NCBI RefSeq assembly: GCF_016900775.1
Contig: NZ_JACJKN010000019.1
Span: 1 to 47,894 of the forward strand
Direction of reading: 5' to 3'
DNA: 47,894 nt
Source: Olsenella uli
GTDB taxonomy: Bacteria; Actinomycetota; Coriobacteriia; Coriobacteriales; Atopobiaceae
The notes beneath the pieces are model-generated. The model had not been told where the DNA came from. It did not search any database and saw nothing but the letters and a program-made list of their open reading frames with translations. The position numbers and the translations under genes are program-made. This document shows, one piece after another, positions 28,162-36,773 of this stretch (its first letter is position 1; each line of letters opens with the position of its first letter).

Positions 28162-28671
28162 TCAGGCGTAGTGGGCGCGCAGGCGCGCGTTCACGTTGGC
28201 GGGGACGAGGCTGCTCACGTCCGAGCCCATCGAGGCGATCTCGCGCACGATGGAGGACGAGACGTAGCCGTACTCCGGGCTCGACATGACGAAGACCGAC
28301 TCGATGTCGGGAGAGAGGTGGAAGTTGAGGTCCGCCTGCTGGAGCTCGTACTCGAAGTCGGTCATCGCGCGCAGGCCCTTGACCACGCCGCCCGCGCCGA
28401 GCTCCTTGCAGAAGTCCACGAGCAGCCCGGTGAAGGGCATGACCTCGATGTCGGCGGGCAGCCCCTCGAGCTCGATGGCCTCGCGGATCATCTCCGCGCG
28501 CTCCTCGAGGGTAAACGCGGTGCCGCGCCCGTTCTTGTTGACGGAGGCCGCCACGGCCACCGTCACGCGGGGGAAGAGCCGCCGTGCGCGGCGGATGACG
28601 TCGATGTGGCCGAGCGTCACCGGGTCGAAGGTCCCCGGGACGACGACGTGGGTGATGGTCTCAGAGCCCAT
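28162..28671 (-). CDS. coaD: Phosphopantetheine adenylyltransferase
   Basis: A 169-residue nucleotidyltransferase that makes dephospho-CoA from 4'-phosphopantetheine and ATP. The nucleotide-binding motif is PGTFDPVTLGHIDVIRRA, and YGYVSSSIVREIA is the conserved C-terminal motif. The ATG at 28671 lies 3 bp after the rsmD stop, with AAGGGGAGTGAGCC before it. rsmD-coaD adjacency is widespread. Confidence 0.95.
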   Translation of the reverse strand: MGSETITHVVVPGTFDPVTLGHIDVIRRARRLFPRVTVAVAASVNKNGRGTAFTLEERAEMIREAIELEGLPADIEVMPFTGLLVDFCKELGAGGVVKGLRAMTDFEYELQQADLNFHLSPDIESVFVMSSPEYGYVSSSIVREIASMGSDVSSLVPANVNARLRAHYA

Positions 28672-28674
28672 GGC

Positions 28675-29292
28675 TCACTCCCCTTCCGGGCCCCGGGCGG
28701 GGTCGCGCGCGAGCGCGCCCGGGGCGTCATAGGTCAGCAGGTCAACCGTGGAGACGCCGTGCGTCTTGGAGCGGACGAGGCCAAGGCCCGCGCACGCGAG
28801 CCCGGGCGTGCGCGCGGCGTGCTCGTACACCACGACGGCGCCGGGCGCGAGCTGGCCCGTCCCCGCGAGCGTGCGGACGAGGCCGCCCACGGCGTCGGCC
28901 CCCATGGCGTAGGGCGGGTCGAGGAAGACCACGTCGAAGGGGGCGCCGGGAAGCCTCCTGCCCGCGAGCGCGCAGACGTCGCCCGCGAGCGAGAAGAACT
29001 CGTCCGCGCGGGCGCCGAGCGAGGCCGCGCTGCGCCGCACGAGCGCCACGGCCCTGCGGTCGCGGTCCACGAAGGTCGCCCGGGCGGCCCCGCGCGAGAG
29101 CAGCTCGAGGCCCATGGCGCCCGACCCCGCGAAGGCGTCGAGCACCGAGCGGCCCGTAAGGTCGAGCCCCATGGCCGAGAGGATCATCGACGCCACGCGC
29201 TCGCGCGTGCGGTCCGTCGTCGGACGCGTGACGTCGCGCCCCCTCGGCGCCTCGATGGCGCGGCCGCGCCACTTTCCCCCCACGATCCTCAT
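28675..29292 (-). CDS. rsmD: 16S rRNA (guanine966-N2)-methyltransferase
   Basis: A 205-residue class I AdoMet methyltransferase. It begins MRIVGGKWRGR, typical of RsmD, has the AdoMet motif VLDAFAGSGAMGLELLSRG, and the catalytic DPPY. It methylates G966 of 16S rRNA. Its ATG overlaps the recG stop by 4 bp (ATGA), so translation is coupled. Confidence 0.95.
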   Translation of the reverse strand: MRIVGGKWRGRAIEAPRGRDVTRPTTDRTRERVASMILSAMGLDLTGRSVLDAFAGSGAMGLELLSRGAARATFVDRDRRAVALVRRSAASLGARADEFFSLAGDVCALAGRRLPGAPFDVVFLDPPYAMGADAVGGLVRTLAGTGQLAPGAVVVYEHAARTPGLACAGLGLVRSKTHGVSTVDLLTYDAPGALARDPARGPEGE

Positions 29293-31451
29293 GCGCGATC
29301 AAGCTCCTCGAAGTAGGCGCCGAAGCGGTCTCGCACCTCAAGCGCCATCGCCCGGTGGGCGGGCGCCGCGAGGCGCGGGTCGTCATCGGCGATGGCGCGG
29401 GCGTCGGCGTGCGCGGCCTCCACAAGGTCGCGGTCCGCCTCGAGGTCGGAGATCCTGAGCGTCACGCCGCCGTGCTGGCGGTAGCCGAGCACCTCCCCCT
29501 CGTGGCGCAGGCGCAGGTCGAGCTCCGCGAGCTCGAAGCCGTCAGACGTCCGCTCGAGCGCGGAGAGGCGGCGCCTCGCGGGCGAGCCGCGCTTGGCGGC
29601 GCTCGAGAGGAAGACGGTGCCCGCGACGTCGCCGCGGCCCACGCGGCCGCGCAGCTGGTGCAGGGTCGCGAGGCCAAAGCGGTCGGCGTCGAGCACCACC
29701 ATGACGGTGGCGTTGGGCACGTCCACGCCCACCTCGACGACCGTCGTGGAGACGAGCACCTGCGTCTTCCCGGCGCGGAAGCGCTCCATGGCGCGGTCCT
29801 TCTCGCCCGCCGCCATGCGGCCCGTGAGCAGGTCGCACGAGAGCTCCGGCAGGACGTGCGAGCGCAGGTCGGCAAGCGTCGAGGTGGCCGAGCGCAGGCG
29901 CGGCGCGGCCGAGGTGAGCCCCTCGGGGACGTCGTCGAGCTCGGCGCCGTCGTCCGCGTCGTCGACGAGGGGGCATATCACGTAGGCCTGGCGCCCCGCC
30001 GCCGCGGCCTCGCGGATGGCGCCCCAGGCAAGGTCCAGGTTGTCCGGCGTCACGAGCCGGGTCTCCATGCCGGCCCCCGGGCGCGGGCGGTGGCGGATCT
30101 CCGAGAGCTCCACGTCCCCGTAGAGCGAGAGCGCGAGCGTGCGCGGGATGGGCGTGGCCGTCATGGCCAGAAGGTCCGCGCCGGCCCCCTTGCGCCGGAG
30201 CGCGGCGCGCTGGTCCACGCCAAAGCGGTGCTGCTCGTCGATCACCGCGAGCGAGAGCGCGGCGAACTCCACCCCCTCGGAGAGCAGCGCCGTCGTCCCA
30301 AAGAGCACCGTGAGCTCGCCGCGCGCGGCGGCCATCTCGGCGAGGGCGCGCTCGTCGGCGGGCGTGGAGCCGGTCACGAGGGCCCAGCTCACGCGCGCCT
30401 CGTCGAGCACGGGGCCGAGCTTCTCGGCGTACTGCCGCGCGAGGACGGAGGTGGGCGCCATGACGGCGGCCTGGGTCCCGGTGTCCGCCACGGCGGCGAG
30501 CGCCACGGCGGCCACGGCGGTCTTGCCGGTGCCCACGTCTCCCAGCAGCAGGCGGTTCATCACGCGGGGGGCCGCCATGTCGGCCAGGATCTGGTCGGCG
30601 GCGGCGCGCTGCTCCGCGGTGAGCGAGAAGGGCAGCGCGGCGAGAAGGGCGTCCATGTGCGGGCCCGAGGTCACGTGCGAGACCGGCTCCACGCCGGCGA
30701 GCTCCACGCTCTGGCGGCAGAGCAGGGCGAGCTGCAGGCAGAGGAGCTCGTCGTAGGCGAGCCTCCTCCGGGCGCGGCCGGCGGCGGCCACCGACGTGGG
30801 GAAGTGCACCTCCCGCAGGGCGCGGGCGAGCGTCATGAGGCCGTGGCCGGCGGCAAGGCCCGCCGGCAGCCAGTCGCAGACGTCGCCCACGTCGGCCAGG
30901 GCCGCGGCCACGATGCGGCGCATCCACGAGGCGCTGACGCCCTCCCCCACCGGGTGGATCGGCAGCACGCGCGCGTAGCCGCCCGCCCCGGCGGCCGGCC
31001 CCAGAACCTCGTGGAAGGGGGCCTTCATGCGCTTGAAGCCGTAGGAGAACTCCACCTTGCCGGAGAGGGCCACCCGGTCGCCGACGTGCACCTGCTCGGC
31101 GATCCAGGGCTGGCGGAAGAAGGTGGCCACGAGCACGCCCGTCTCGTCCACCACCGAGAGCTCAACGATCTGCATGCGGGGGCGGGGGCGCTTGAGCTCC
31201 ACGCGGTCGACCGTGGCCACGATCGTGGCGTCCGTACCCACGTCGGCCAGGGCGATCGTGGTCACCCGCGTGAAGTCGAGGTAGCGGTGCGGCACGTGCA
31301 GCATGAGGTCGCGCACGCGCGCGAGGCCGAGGCGGCGCAGCGCCTCCTCGCGCGCGCCCGAGACGTAGCGCAGCCGCGACACAGAGTCGGAGAGGGCGCA
31401 GGTTCGCTGCACCCTCTCCGCGGCTGACGGTATGGACGGGCGGCCCCCCAA
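29289..31451 (-). CDS. recG: ATP-dependent DNA helicase RecG
   Basis: A 720-residue superfamily 2 helicase that remodels stalled replication forks and Holliday junctions. An N-terminal wedge/OB domain is followed by helicase motifs: Walker A GDVGTGKTAVA, the DEQHRFGV box, ATPIPRTLAL, and VEVGVDVPNATVMVVLDADRFGLATLHQLRGRVGRG. The start is uncertain. A TTG at 31449-31451 lies 5 bp after the fakA stop but has only a weak ribosome-binding site; a GTG at 31412 is possible. Confidence 0.95.
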   Translation of the reverse strand: MGGRPSIPSAAERVQRTCALSDSVSRLRYVSGAREEALRRLGLARVRDLMLHVPHRYLDFTRVTTIALADVGTDATIVATVDRVELKRPRPRMQIVELSVVDETGVLVATFFRQPWIAEQVHVGDRVALSGKVEFSYGFKRMKAPFHEVLGPAAGAGGYARVLPIHPVGEGVSASWMRRIVAAALADVGDVCDWLPAGLAAGHGLMTLARALREVHFPTSVAAAGRARRRLAYDELLCLQLALLCRQSVELAGVEPVSHVTSGPHMDALLAALPFSLTAEQRAAADQILADMAAPRVMNRLLLGDVGTGKTAVAAVALAAVADTGTQAAVMAPTSVLARQYAEKLGPVLDEARVSWALVTGSTPADERALAEMAAARGELTVLFGTTALLSEGVEFAALSLAVIDEQHRFGVDQRAALRRKGAGADLLAMTATPIPRTLALSLYGDVELSEIRHRPRPGAGMETRLVTPDNLDLAWGAIREAAAAGRQAYVICPLVDDADDGAELDDVPEGLTSAAPRLRSATSTLADLRSHVLPELSCDLLTGRMAAGEKDRAMERFRAGKTQVLVSTTVVEVGVDVPNATVMVVLDADRFGLATLHQLRGRVGRGDVAGTVFLSSAAKRGSPARRRLSALERTSDGFELAELDLRLRHEGEVLGYRQHGGVTLRISDLEADRDLVEAAHADARAIADDDPRLAAPAHRAMALEVRDRFGAYFEELDRA

Positions 31452-31456
31452 AGCGC

Positions 31457-33127
31457 CTACTCTATGGAGAAGATCACCGGGTAGAGGGGCTGCTCGCCGC
31501 GGTGCGGGTCGACCTCGAGGTCGGGCTGGGCCTCCTCGATGGCAGCGACGAGCGCCTCGAAGGACTCGTCGTCCATGTCCTGGCCGGCGAGGATGGTGAG
31601 CGAGTCGCCCTCCTCCTCGTCCTGCATCTTGGCGATGAGGTCGAGCGTCACCTGCGCGACGTCGGAGCCCACCACGTCGATGGAGTCATCCTGGATGCCC
31701 ATGACGTCGCCCGCGTGGATGGGGCTGCCGTCGGCGGCCTGCGAGTCGCGCACCGCGGTGGTGACCTCGCCGCCGCGGACGTCGGCGATGGCCTCGGTCA
31801 TGGCCGCCACGTTGTCCTCGAGCGTGCCCTCCGGGTCCACGACGAACATGGCAGAGAAGCCCTGGAGCACGGTCTTGGTGGGCACCACGGCCACCTTGGC
31901 GTCCTCGCAGGCCGAGGCGGCCGCCTCGGCGGCCATGCGGATGTTGCCGTTGCCGGGAAGCACGATCACGCTCTCGGCGTTCACCTGCTCGATGGCGGCG
32001 AGGATGTCGGCCGTCGACGGGTTCATCGTCTGCCCGCCGGAGACCACCACGTCCACGCCGAGCGAGCGCAGGATCTCCTCTTCGCCCGAGCCCGCGGCCA
32101 CGGCCACGAAGCCGAGGGCCTTCCGCGGCCCGTCCTTCTCGCCCGCCGCGCCGGCCTGGTCGGCCGCGATCTTGGCCGTGCGGTCGTGGGACTCCATGTC
32201 CATGTTGTGGATGAAGACCTCGTAGACCTGGCCGAACTGGAGCATGTACTCGAGCACGCGGTTGGGCTCGTTGGAGTGCACGTGCACCTTGAAGTCGGGG
32301 TAGGCGCCCACGATGAGCTCGCAGTCGCCGAGCGTGGCGAGGTAGGCGAGGGACACGTCGACGTCGAAGTCCTTCTCGGCCTTGAAGAGGAACTCGTTGC
32401 AGTAGCGGTACTCCGAGCCCTCCCAGTCGTCGTTGAGCTCGATCTGCACCTTGGCGGAGACGTCGGCCTTGGCGTCGACGGTGGTCTTGAAGTCGGTGAG
32501 CTCGCCGGCCTTGCCGGTGGCGGCGTTCACGAAGGCCTCGAGGAACGTGGCAAAGCCGAAGGCGCCCGAGTCCACCACGCCGTTCTCCTTGAGGACGGGC
32601 AGCAGCTCGGGCGTGCGGGCCACGGACTCGTAAGCCTCGACGACGAGCGCGTCGAGCATCTCGTGGCAGGTCATGTCGCGGCGCTTCTCCAGCTGGTCGG
32701 CCTTGGCCGAGACGTCGCGCAGGACCGTGAGGATGGTGCCCTCGACCGGCTTGCGCACGGCCTTGAAGGCCACCTTCACGCCGCGGCGCCAGGCGTGCGC
32801 GATGTCGGCCGGCGTGGGGTGCTCCTGGTTCTTGGCGTCGCAGAGGCCCTCGGCGATGCCGCGCAGGATCTGGCTCGTGATGACGCCCGAGTTGCCGCGC
32901 GCGCCCATGAGCGAGCCGTGCGTGATGGCCTTGGCGATGTCGTCGATCGAGGCGCTCGCGGGAAGGGCCTCGACCTCCTTGACCACAGTGTTGAGCGTGA
33001 GGGACATGTTCGTGCCGGTGTCGCCGTCGGGGACCGGGAACACGTTGAGCTTGTTGATCTCCTCCGCACGGTCGGCCACGACCTTGGCGGCGACGGGGAA
33101 GCAGGTGCGGATGACGGTCGAAATCAT
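31457..33127 (-). CDS. fakA: Fatty acid kinase catalytic subunit, FakA/YloV (DAK2 domain)
   Basis: A 556-residue protein. The N-terminal DAK2 nucleotide-binding domain has FPVPDGDTGTNM and GARGNSGVITSQILRG. A middle domain and a C-terminal DegV-like or fatty-acid-interaction region follow. FakA phosphorylates fatty acids held by FakB proteins, giving acyl-phosphate for phospholipid synthesis; no fakB is in the window. It lies directly after the Asp23 gene and before recG, matching the yloU-yloV order of Firmicutes. The ATG at 33127 has GAGG ten bases upstream. Confidence 0.9.
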   Translation of the reverse strand: MISTVIRTCFPVAAKVVADRAEEINKLNVFPVPDGDTGTNMSLTLNTVVKEVEALPASASIDDIAKAITHGSLMGARGNSGVITSQILRGIAEGLCDAKNQEHPTPADIAHAWRRGVKVAFKAVRKPVEGTILTVLRDVSAKADQLEKRRDMTCHEMLDALVVEAYESVARTPELLPVLKENGVVDSGAFGFATFLEAFVNAATGKAGELTDFKTTVDAKADVSAKVQIELNDDWEGSEYRYCNEFLFKAEKDFDVDVSLAYLATLGDCELIVGAYPDFKVHVHSNEPNRVLEYMLQFGQVYEVFIHNMDMESHDRTAKIAADQAGAAGEKDGPRKALGFVAVAAGSGEEEILRSLGVDVVVSGGQTMNPSTADILAAIEQVNAESVIVLPGNGNIRMAAEAAASACEDAKVAVVPTKTVLQGFSAMFVVDPEGTLEDNVAAMTEAIADVRGGEVTTAVRDSQAADGSPIHAGDVMGIQDDSIDVVGSDVAQVTLDLIAKMQDEEEGDSLTILAGQDMDDESFEALVAAIEEAQPDLEVDPHRGEQPLYPVIFSIE

Positions 33128-33161
33128 CTTGGGGTACCTCGGTTCTTCTCGACGGGGGCGC

Positions 33162-33509
33162 CTAGCGCGCGTTGCGCAGTCCCACGATGTGCACCTTCAC
33201 GTCAACGCTCTCGAGCTCGGCGATCTGCTTGAGCAGGAACTTCACGGAGCTCGTGAGGTTGCTCACGACGGAGGACATGTTGACGCCCTGCTCCACAATC
33301 ACGTGGAGGTCCACCGCGACGCGGCCGCCCGCCGAGGCGACGTCGATGCCCTTCCTCAGGCGGAAGGACGGCAGCAAGCGGGCGACGCCGGCCTGCTCGT
33401 CGATCTCGGCCATGCCGACGACGCCGTAGCACTCGAGCGCGGCGTAGCCGGCGAGGTCGGCGATGCAGTCGTTTGACACCCTCAGCGTTCCCGGAACGAC
33501 ACCAGACAT
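33162..33509 (-). CDS. Asp23/Gls24 family envelope-stress protein (YloU)
   Basis: A 115-residue Asp23-domain protein beginning MSGVVPGTLRVSNDCIADLAGYAALECYGVVGM, with the conserved VDLHVIVEQGVNMSSVVSNL. The frame is open further upstream, but the ATG at 33509 has GAGAGGAGACCAC. The neighbouring fakA suggests a role in membrane or lipid homeostasis. A near-perfect -10 (TATAAT, 33558-33563) shows that transcription of the asp23-fakA-recG run starts here. Confidence 0.9.
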   Translation of the reverse strand: MSGVVPGTLRVSNDCIADLAGYAALECYGVVGMAEIDEQAGVARLLPSFRLRKGIDVASAGGRVAVDLHVIVEQGVNMSSVVSNLTSSVKFLLKQIAELESVDVKVHIVGLRNAR

Positions 33510-33557
33510 GTGGTCTCCTCTCGCTGGCAGGAAGTGCGCCTTCTCGGAATCCATCTG

Positions 33558-33563
33558 ATTATA
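33558..33563 (-). promoter_or_regulatory. -10 box of the asp23-fakA-recG operon
   Basis: Minus strand reads CGC-TATAAT, 49 bp before the asp23 ATG. The GTTCTTCTCGCC word overlaps the spacer region. No consensus -35 is seen. Confidence 0.55.
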
Positions 33564-33614
33564 GCGCGGGCGAGAAGAACGCGGGCGGCGCGGGGGCCGG
33601 CGCCGACCGGAATC

Positions 33615-33842
33615 CGTCGCGGGACCCCCGCACGGCGGGCATGCGGGGCCTTGGCGACGGTTTTCCCTCCAGAAGCGTCGTTTCGGCCCCGCGCGGCAAC
33701 TCCGCGGGGCCGAAACGACGATCCTCTCTTCAGAACTGTCGCCGCGGCCCCGCACGCACGTCATGCGGGGCCGAGGCGACGATCCCACCTACGGAGGTGT
33801 CGCCAGACCCCCGCGCACCCGCCGCGCGGGGCCGAGGCGACG
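33615..33842. repeat. Four tandem hairpins with exact 61-bp period
   Basis: Units start at 33615, 33676, 33737 and 33798. Each is an 18-nt arm, a 9-nt loop, an 18-nt arm and, between units, a 16-nt spacer. The outer ends are (C/T)GTCG(C/T) and GCGACG or ACGACG, with CCCCGC and GCGGGG next to the loop. The second unit is a perfect 18-bp stem (CGTCGTTTCGGCCCCGCG). Others have mismatches only at arm position 1 and inner positions 7-10. The loop-closing pair covaries between A-T and G-C. The array fills the gap between the dapH stop and the asp23 promoter. No gene is seen in it. Confidence 0.92.
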
Positions 33843-33859
33843 CTCTTCGTCCGGCGCCC

Positions 33860-34561
33860 CTACAGCTGGCGGAGCGCTTCCACAAGCCCGGTCTTGCCGT
33901 CCGTCCGCTCGTCGCGCATCTTGATGACGCGCGCCGGCACGCCGGCCACGACGGCGCCCGCGGGGACGTCCTCCACGCAGACGGCGCCAGCCGCCACGAC
34001 GGCGCCCTCCCCCACGCGCACGCCCTCGAGCACCACCGCGTTGGCGCCGATCATGACGCCGTCCTCCACGACGACGGGCGTGGCGCTCGCGGGCTCCACC
34101 ACGCCGGCGAGCACGGTCCCGGCGCCCACGTGGCAGTTCCGGCCCACGATGGCGCGGCCGCCGAGCACGGCGCCCATGTCGATCATGGTGCCCGCGCCGA
34201 TGACGGCCCCGATGTTGATGACGGCACCCATCATGATGACGGCGTTGTCGCCGATCTCCACGCGGTCGCGGATGATGGCGCCCGGCTCGATGCGCGCGTT
34301 CACGTCCTTGAGGTCGAGGAGCGGCACCGCGGAGTTGCGCCGGTCCGCCTCCACGTCCGCGTACTCGATGGCATCCGCGTTGGCGAGAAGGACGGGCTCG
34401 ATCTCGGCCCACTCGCCGAGGACGACGCGGCCCTCGGGCCCGCCGTAGACGTGGGCGTCTCCCCAGTCCAGGCGCGCGCCGTCCTTCTCGCGCACATACA
34501 GCTTGACGGGCGTCTTCTTTGGCGCCGTCGCGATGAAGTCGATGATCTCCTGCGCGTCCAT
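33860..34561 (-). CDS. dapH: Tetrahydrodipicolinate N-acetyltransferase
   Basis: A 233-residue left-handed beta-helix acyltransferase with hexapeptide repeats ([31 protein letters not shown] and onwards). The N-terminal DapH domain begins [23 protein letters not shown], typical of the acetyl-branch enzyme. It acetylates tetrahydrodipicolinate in lysine/diaminopimelate synthesis. The ATG at 34561 has ACGGAAGGAGACAC. It has its own candidate -10 at 34605-34610 and is separated from dapB by palindrome array C. Confidence 0.94.
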   Translation of the reverse strand: MDAQEIIDFIATAPKKTPVKLYVREKDGARLDWGDAHVYGGPEGRVVLGEWAEIEPVLLANADAIEYADVEADRRNSAVPLLDLKDVNARIEPGAIIRDRVEIGDNAVIMMGAVINIGAVIGAGTMIDMGAVLGGRAIVGRNCHVGAGTVLAGVVEPASATPVVVEDGVMIGANAVVLEGVRVGEGAVVAAGAVCVEDVPAGAVVAGVPARVIKMRDERTDGKTGLVEALRQL

Positions 34562-34604
34562 GTGTCTCCTTCCGTGGCGGCCCCTGCCGCGTCTCGTCTC
34601 CTCC

Positions 34605-34610
34605 ATGGTA
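34605..34610 (-). promoter_or_regulatory. Candidate -10 box of dapH
   Basis: Minus strand reads CGC-TACCAT, 44 bp before the dapH ATG. Confidence 0.4.
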
Positions 34611-34656
34611 GCGGCTCCCGGCGCCGGGCCGGGCCGGACCGTTCGTCGGGCGAGCG

Positions 34657-35069
34657 CTCAGTTCCGGAACTGCGCACGAGCCAGCGCACATTTCCGGAAC
34701 TGAGTGGCGCCTCGCGTCCGCTTGCCCCGCGGCCCGTGCAACCCCGACGTTCCCGCAGGCGCCGGCACGCCAGGATGTCGGTCCTCCGGCCGGTCACGTT
34801 CACGCAGGTCGAGGTCGCGCGCCGCCGGCGAGGCCTCGTAGCCTGGCACTCAAATCCGAATCTGAGTACGGGTCGTTACTCATTTCCGGAACTGAGCAGC
34901 GGCTCGTACTCAGTTCCAGATTTGAGCGCCGGCCATGCTCCCCGGCTACGCCAAATCGCGGGTTGCGCGTCCGCTTCGCGCCGAACGGCGGCTCAAATCC
35001 GGATTTGAGTCGGGACCTGCACTCAGTTCCGGAACTGCGTACGCCGCCGTGCGCAAATCCGGAACTGAG
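34657..35069. repeat. Palindrome array C: eight 18-bp units between dapB and dapH
   Basis: Clear units start at 34657, 34687, 34849, 34879, 34909, 34992, 35022 and 35052. Runs 34657-34687, 34849-34879-34909 and 34992-35022-35052 step by exactly 30 bp. CTCAAATCCGGATTTGAG at 34992 is a perfect palindrome; others mix arms, for example CGCAAATCCGGAACTGAG at 35052 and CTCAGTTCCAGATTTGAG at 34909. A decayed copy lies near 34950. There is no gene in the 566-bp gap. Confidence 0.9.
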
Positions 35070-35096
35070 TGCCGCGACGACGCCCCGCCGGCGCGC

Positions 35097-35126
35097 CGTC
35101 CTTCTCGCCCCAGGGCGAGAAGGACG
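35097..35126. terminator. 30-bp palindromic hairpin just past dapB
   Basis: Arms CGTCCTTCTCGCCC (35097-35110) and GGGCGAGAAGGACG (35113-35126) flank CA, starting 1 bp after the dapB stop. A terminator is likely, though no T-run follows. It is built from two copies of the CTTCTCG word that is frequent in this window. Confidence 0.55.
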
Positions 35127-35127
35127 A

Positions 35128-35847
35128 TCAGCCGAACATCAGCTCGTCGAAGTCGTAGAACCCCGCGGGCTGCTCGAGCAGGCGGGCGGCCGCCGCGACG
35201 GCTCCGGTGACGAAGATCTGCCGGCTCGCGGCGCGGTGCGTGAGACAGACCTCCTCGTCGACGCCGAAGAAGTGCACCTCGTGCGTGCCGGCGACGGTGC
35301 CGCCCCGGATGGCGTGTATGCCGATCTCGCCGGGGACGCGCGCGCCCACCTGGCCGGCGCGCCCGTTCACCACGCGGCGCCCCCCCTCCGGATCGATGGC
35401 CGCGAGCAGCGCCTTTGCCGTGCCGGAGGGCGCGTCGACCTTCTGGTTGTGGTGGGTCTCCACGATCTCGACGTCCCAGTCGGGCAGGGCCTTCGCCACG
35501 AGCGCCGTGGCGTGGCGCAGGGCCGCGACGCCGAGCGAGTAGTTGGACGCCCAGATCACGCGGTTCGTCTCGCCGAGCGCGCGCAGCTCGCCCAGCTGTC
35601 CCTCCGAGAGGCCCGTGGTGCCGGAGACCACCGCCGCGCCCGTGCGGCGGGCGTAGGCCAGCGTGTGCGGCAGCGACGCGGGCGCGGAGAAGTCCACGGC
35701 CACGTCCGCCGCCGGCGCCGCCTCATCCAGCTCGTCGACGGTATCCACGTCATAGGAGCCGAGAAGCTCGAAGCCGCGGGCGGCCAGCTCCTCCAGCACG
35801 AGGCGGCCCATGCGCCCGGCGCCGCCGATGACGATCGCGCTAGCCAA
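35128..35847 (-). CDS. dapB: 4-hydroxy-tetrahydrodipicolinate reductase
   Basis: A 239-residue NAD(P)H-dependent reductase. The N-terminal Rossmann motif is VIGGAGRMG, and the signature ETHHNQKVDAPSGTA holds the His pair (132-133) and Lys136. The start is a TTG at 35845-35847, overlapping the dapA stop by 8 bp; no better start lies downstream. It makes tetrahydrodipicolinate, the substrate of DapH encoded nearby. Confidence 0.95.
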   Translation of the reverse strand: MASAIVIGGAGRMGRLVLEELAARGFELLGSYDVDTVDELDEAAPAADVAVDFSAPASLPHTLAYARRTGAAVVSGTTGLSEGQLGELRALGETNRVIWASNYSLGVAALRHATALVAKALPDWDVEIVETHHNQKVDAPSGTAKALLAAIDPEGGRRVVNGRAGQVGARVPGEIGIHAIRGGTVAGTHEVHFFGVDEEVCLTHRAASRQIFVTGAVAAAARLLEQPAGFYDFDELMFG

Positions 35848-36730
35848 GGAGACCGACCCCCCTCATGGCCGCGACGAGGCGCTCGCGGCCGGCGTCGGAG
35901 ATCTGCCAGAGCGGCTGGCGGTAGTGCTCGCCGATCATGCCCATCTCGGCGAGGGCGCACTTGACCGGGATCGGGTTGACCTCGCAGAAGAGGGCGTGGA
36001 TGAGCTCGAGGTTCTCCAGCTGCGCGCGGCGCGCGGCCGCGACGTCGCCGGCGAGGAAGTCCGCGCACATCTGGTGCACCGTGGCGGGCGCGACGTCGGC
36101 CCACACGGAGATGACGCCCTTGGCGCCGAGGCTCATGAGCGGCACCACGATGTCGTCGTTGCCGGAGAACATGCGGAAGTCGTCCGTGAGGTAGCGGGCG
36201 GCCATGGTTGCGTAGCTGATGGAGCCGGAGGCCTCCTTGAGGCCCCACGCGTTGGGGTGGGCGGCAAGGCGTGCGAGGTTCTTCTCGCTGATGGAGCAGC
36301 CGGTGCGGCCGGGGATGTTGTAGAGGATGCACGGCACGTCCACCTTGTCGAGGACGGCGGTGAAGTGGCGGTAGATGCCCTCCTCGTTGGACTTGTTGTA
36401 GTACGGCGTGATGAGCAAGAGGCCGTCCACGCCCACCTTCACGAGGCCCGCGGCCTTGCGCTCGGACTCGAAGGTGGCGTTGGAGCCGGCGCCGCCGATC
36501 ACGGGGACGCGGCCGGCCACGCGCTCCACCACGCAGCGGGCGACCTCGAGGTCCTCCTCGTCGGTCATCGTGGAGGACTCGCCGGTGGTGCCGAGCACGA
36601 GGATGCCGTCGGTGCCGTTTGCCAGGTGGAAGTCCACGAGGCGCTCGAGCGCGGGAAAGTCGACGGAGCCGTCCTCGGAAAACGGCGTGACGAGCGCGAC
36701 GATCGATCCGGTCAGGTTGGTCATGTCCAT
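35840..36730 (-). CDS. dapA: 4-hydroxy-tetrahydrodipicolinate synthase
   Basis: A 296-residue class I aldolase that condenses pyruvate and aspartate semialdehyde. The Schiff-base lysine is Lys165 in GLKEASG, the catalytic Tyr137 is in LYNIPGRTG, and the GTTGE motif is at 47-51. The ATG at 36730 is preceded by GAAAGGAATCGCC; the open frame upstream runs back into lysA. It lies 43 bp after lysA, whose stop codon sits in a small dyad, and is likely co-transcribed with it. Confidence 0.96.
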   Translation of the reverse strand: MDMTNLTGSIVALVTPFSEDGSVDFPALERLVDFHLANGTDGILVLGTTGESSTMTDEEDLEVARCVVERVAGRVPVIGGAGSNATFESERKAAGLVKVGVDGLLLITPYYNKSNEEGIYRHFTAVLDKVDVPCILYNIPGRTGCSISEKNLARLAAHPNAWGLKEASGSISYATMAARYLTDDFRMFSGNDDIVVPLMSLGAKGVISVWADVAPATVHQMCADFLAGDVAAARRAQLENLELIHALFCEVNPIPVKCALAEMGMIGEHYRQPLWQISDAGRERLVAAMRGVGLLG

Positions 36731-36773
36731 GGCGATTCCTTTCTCCTGTACGAAGGGGCGTGCAAGGGGACGG

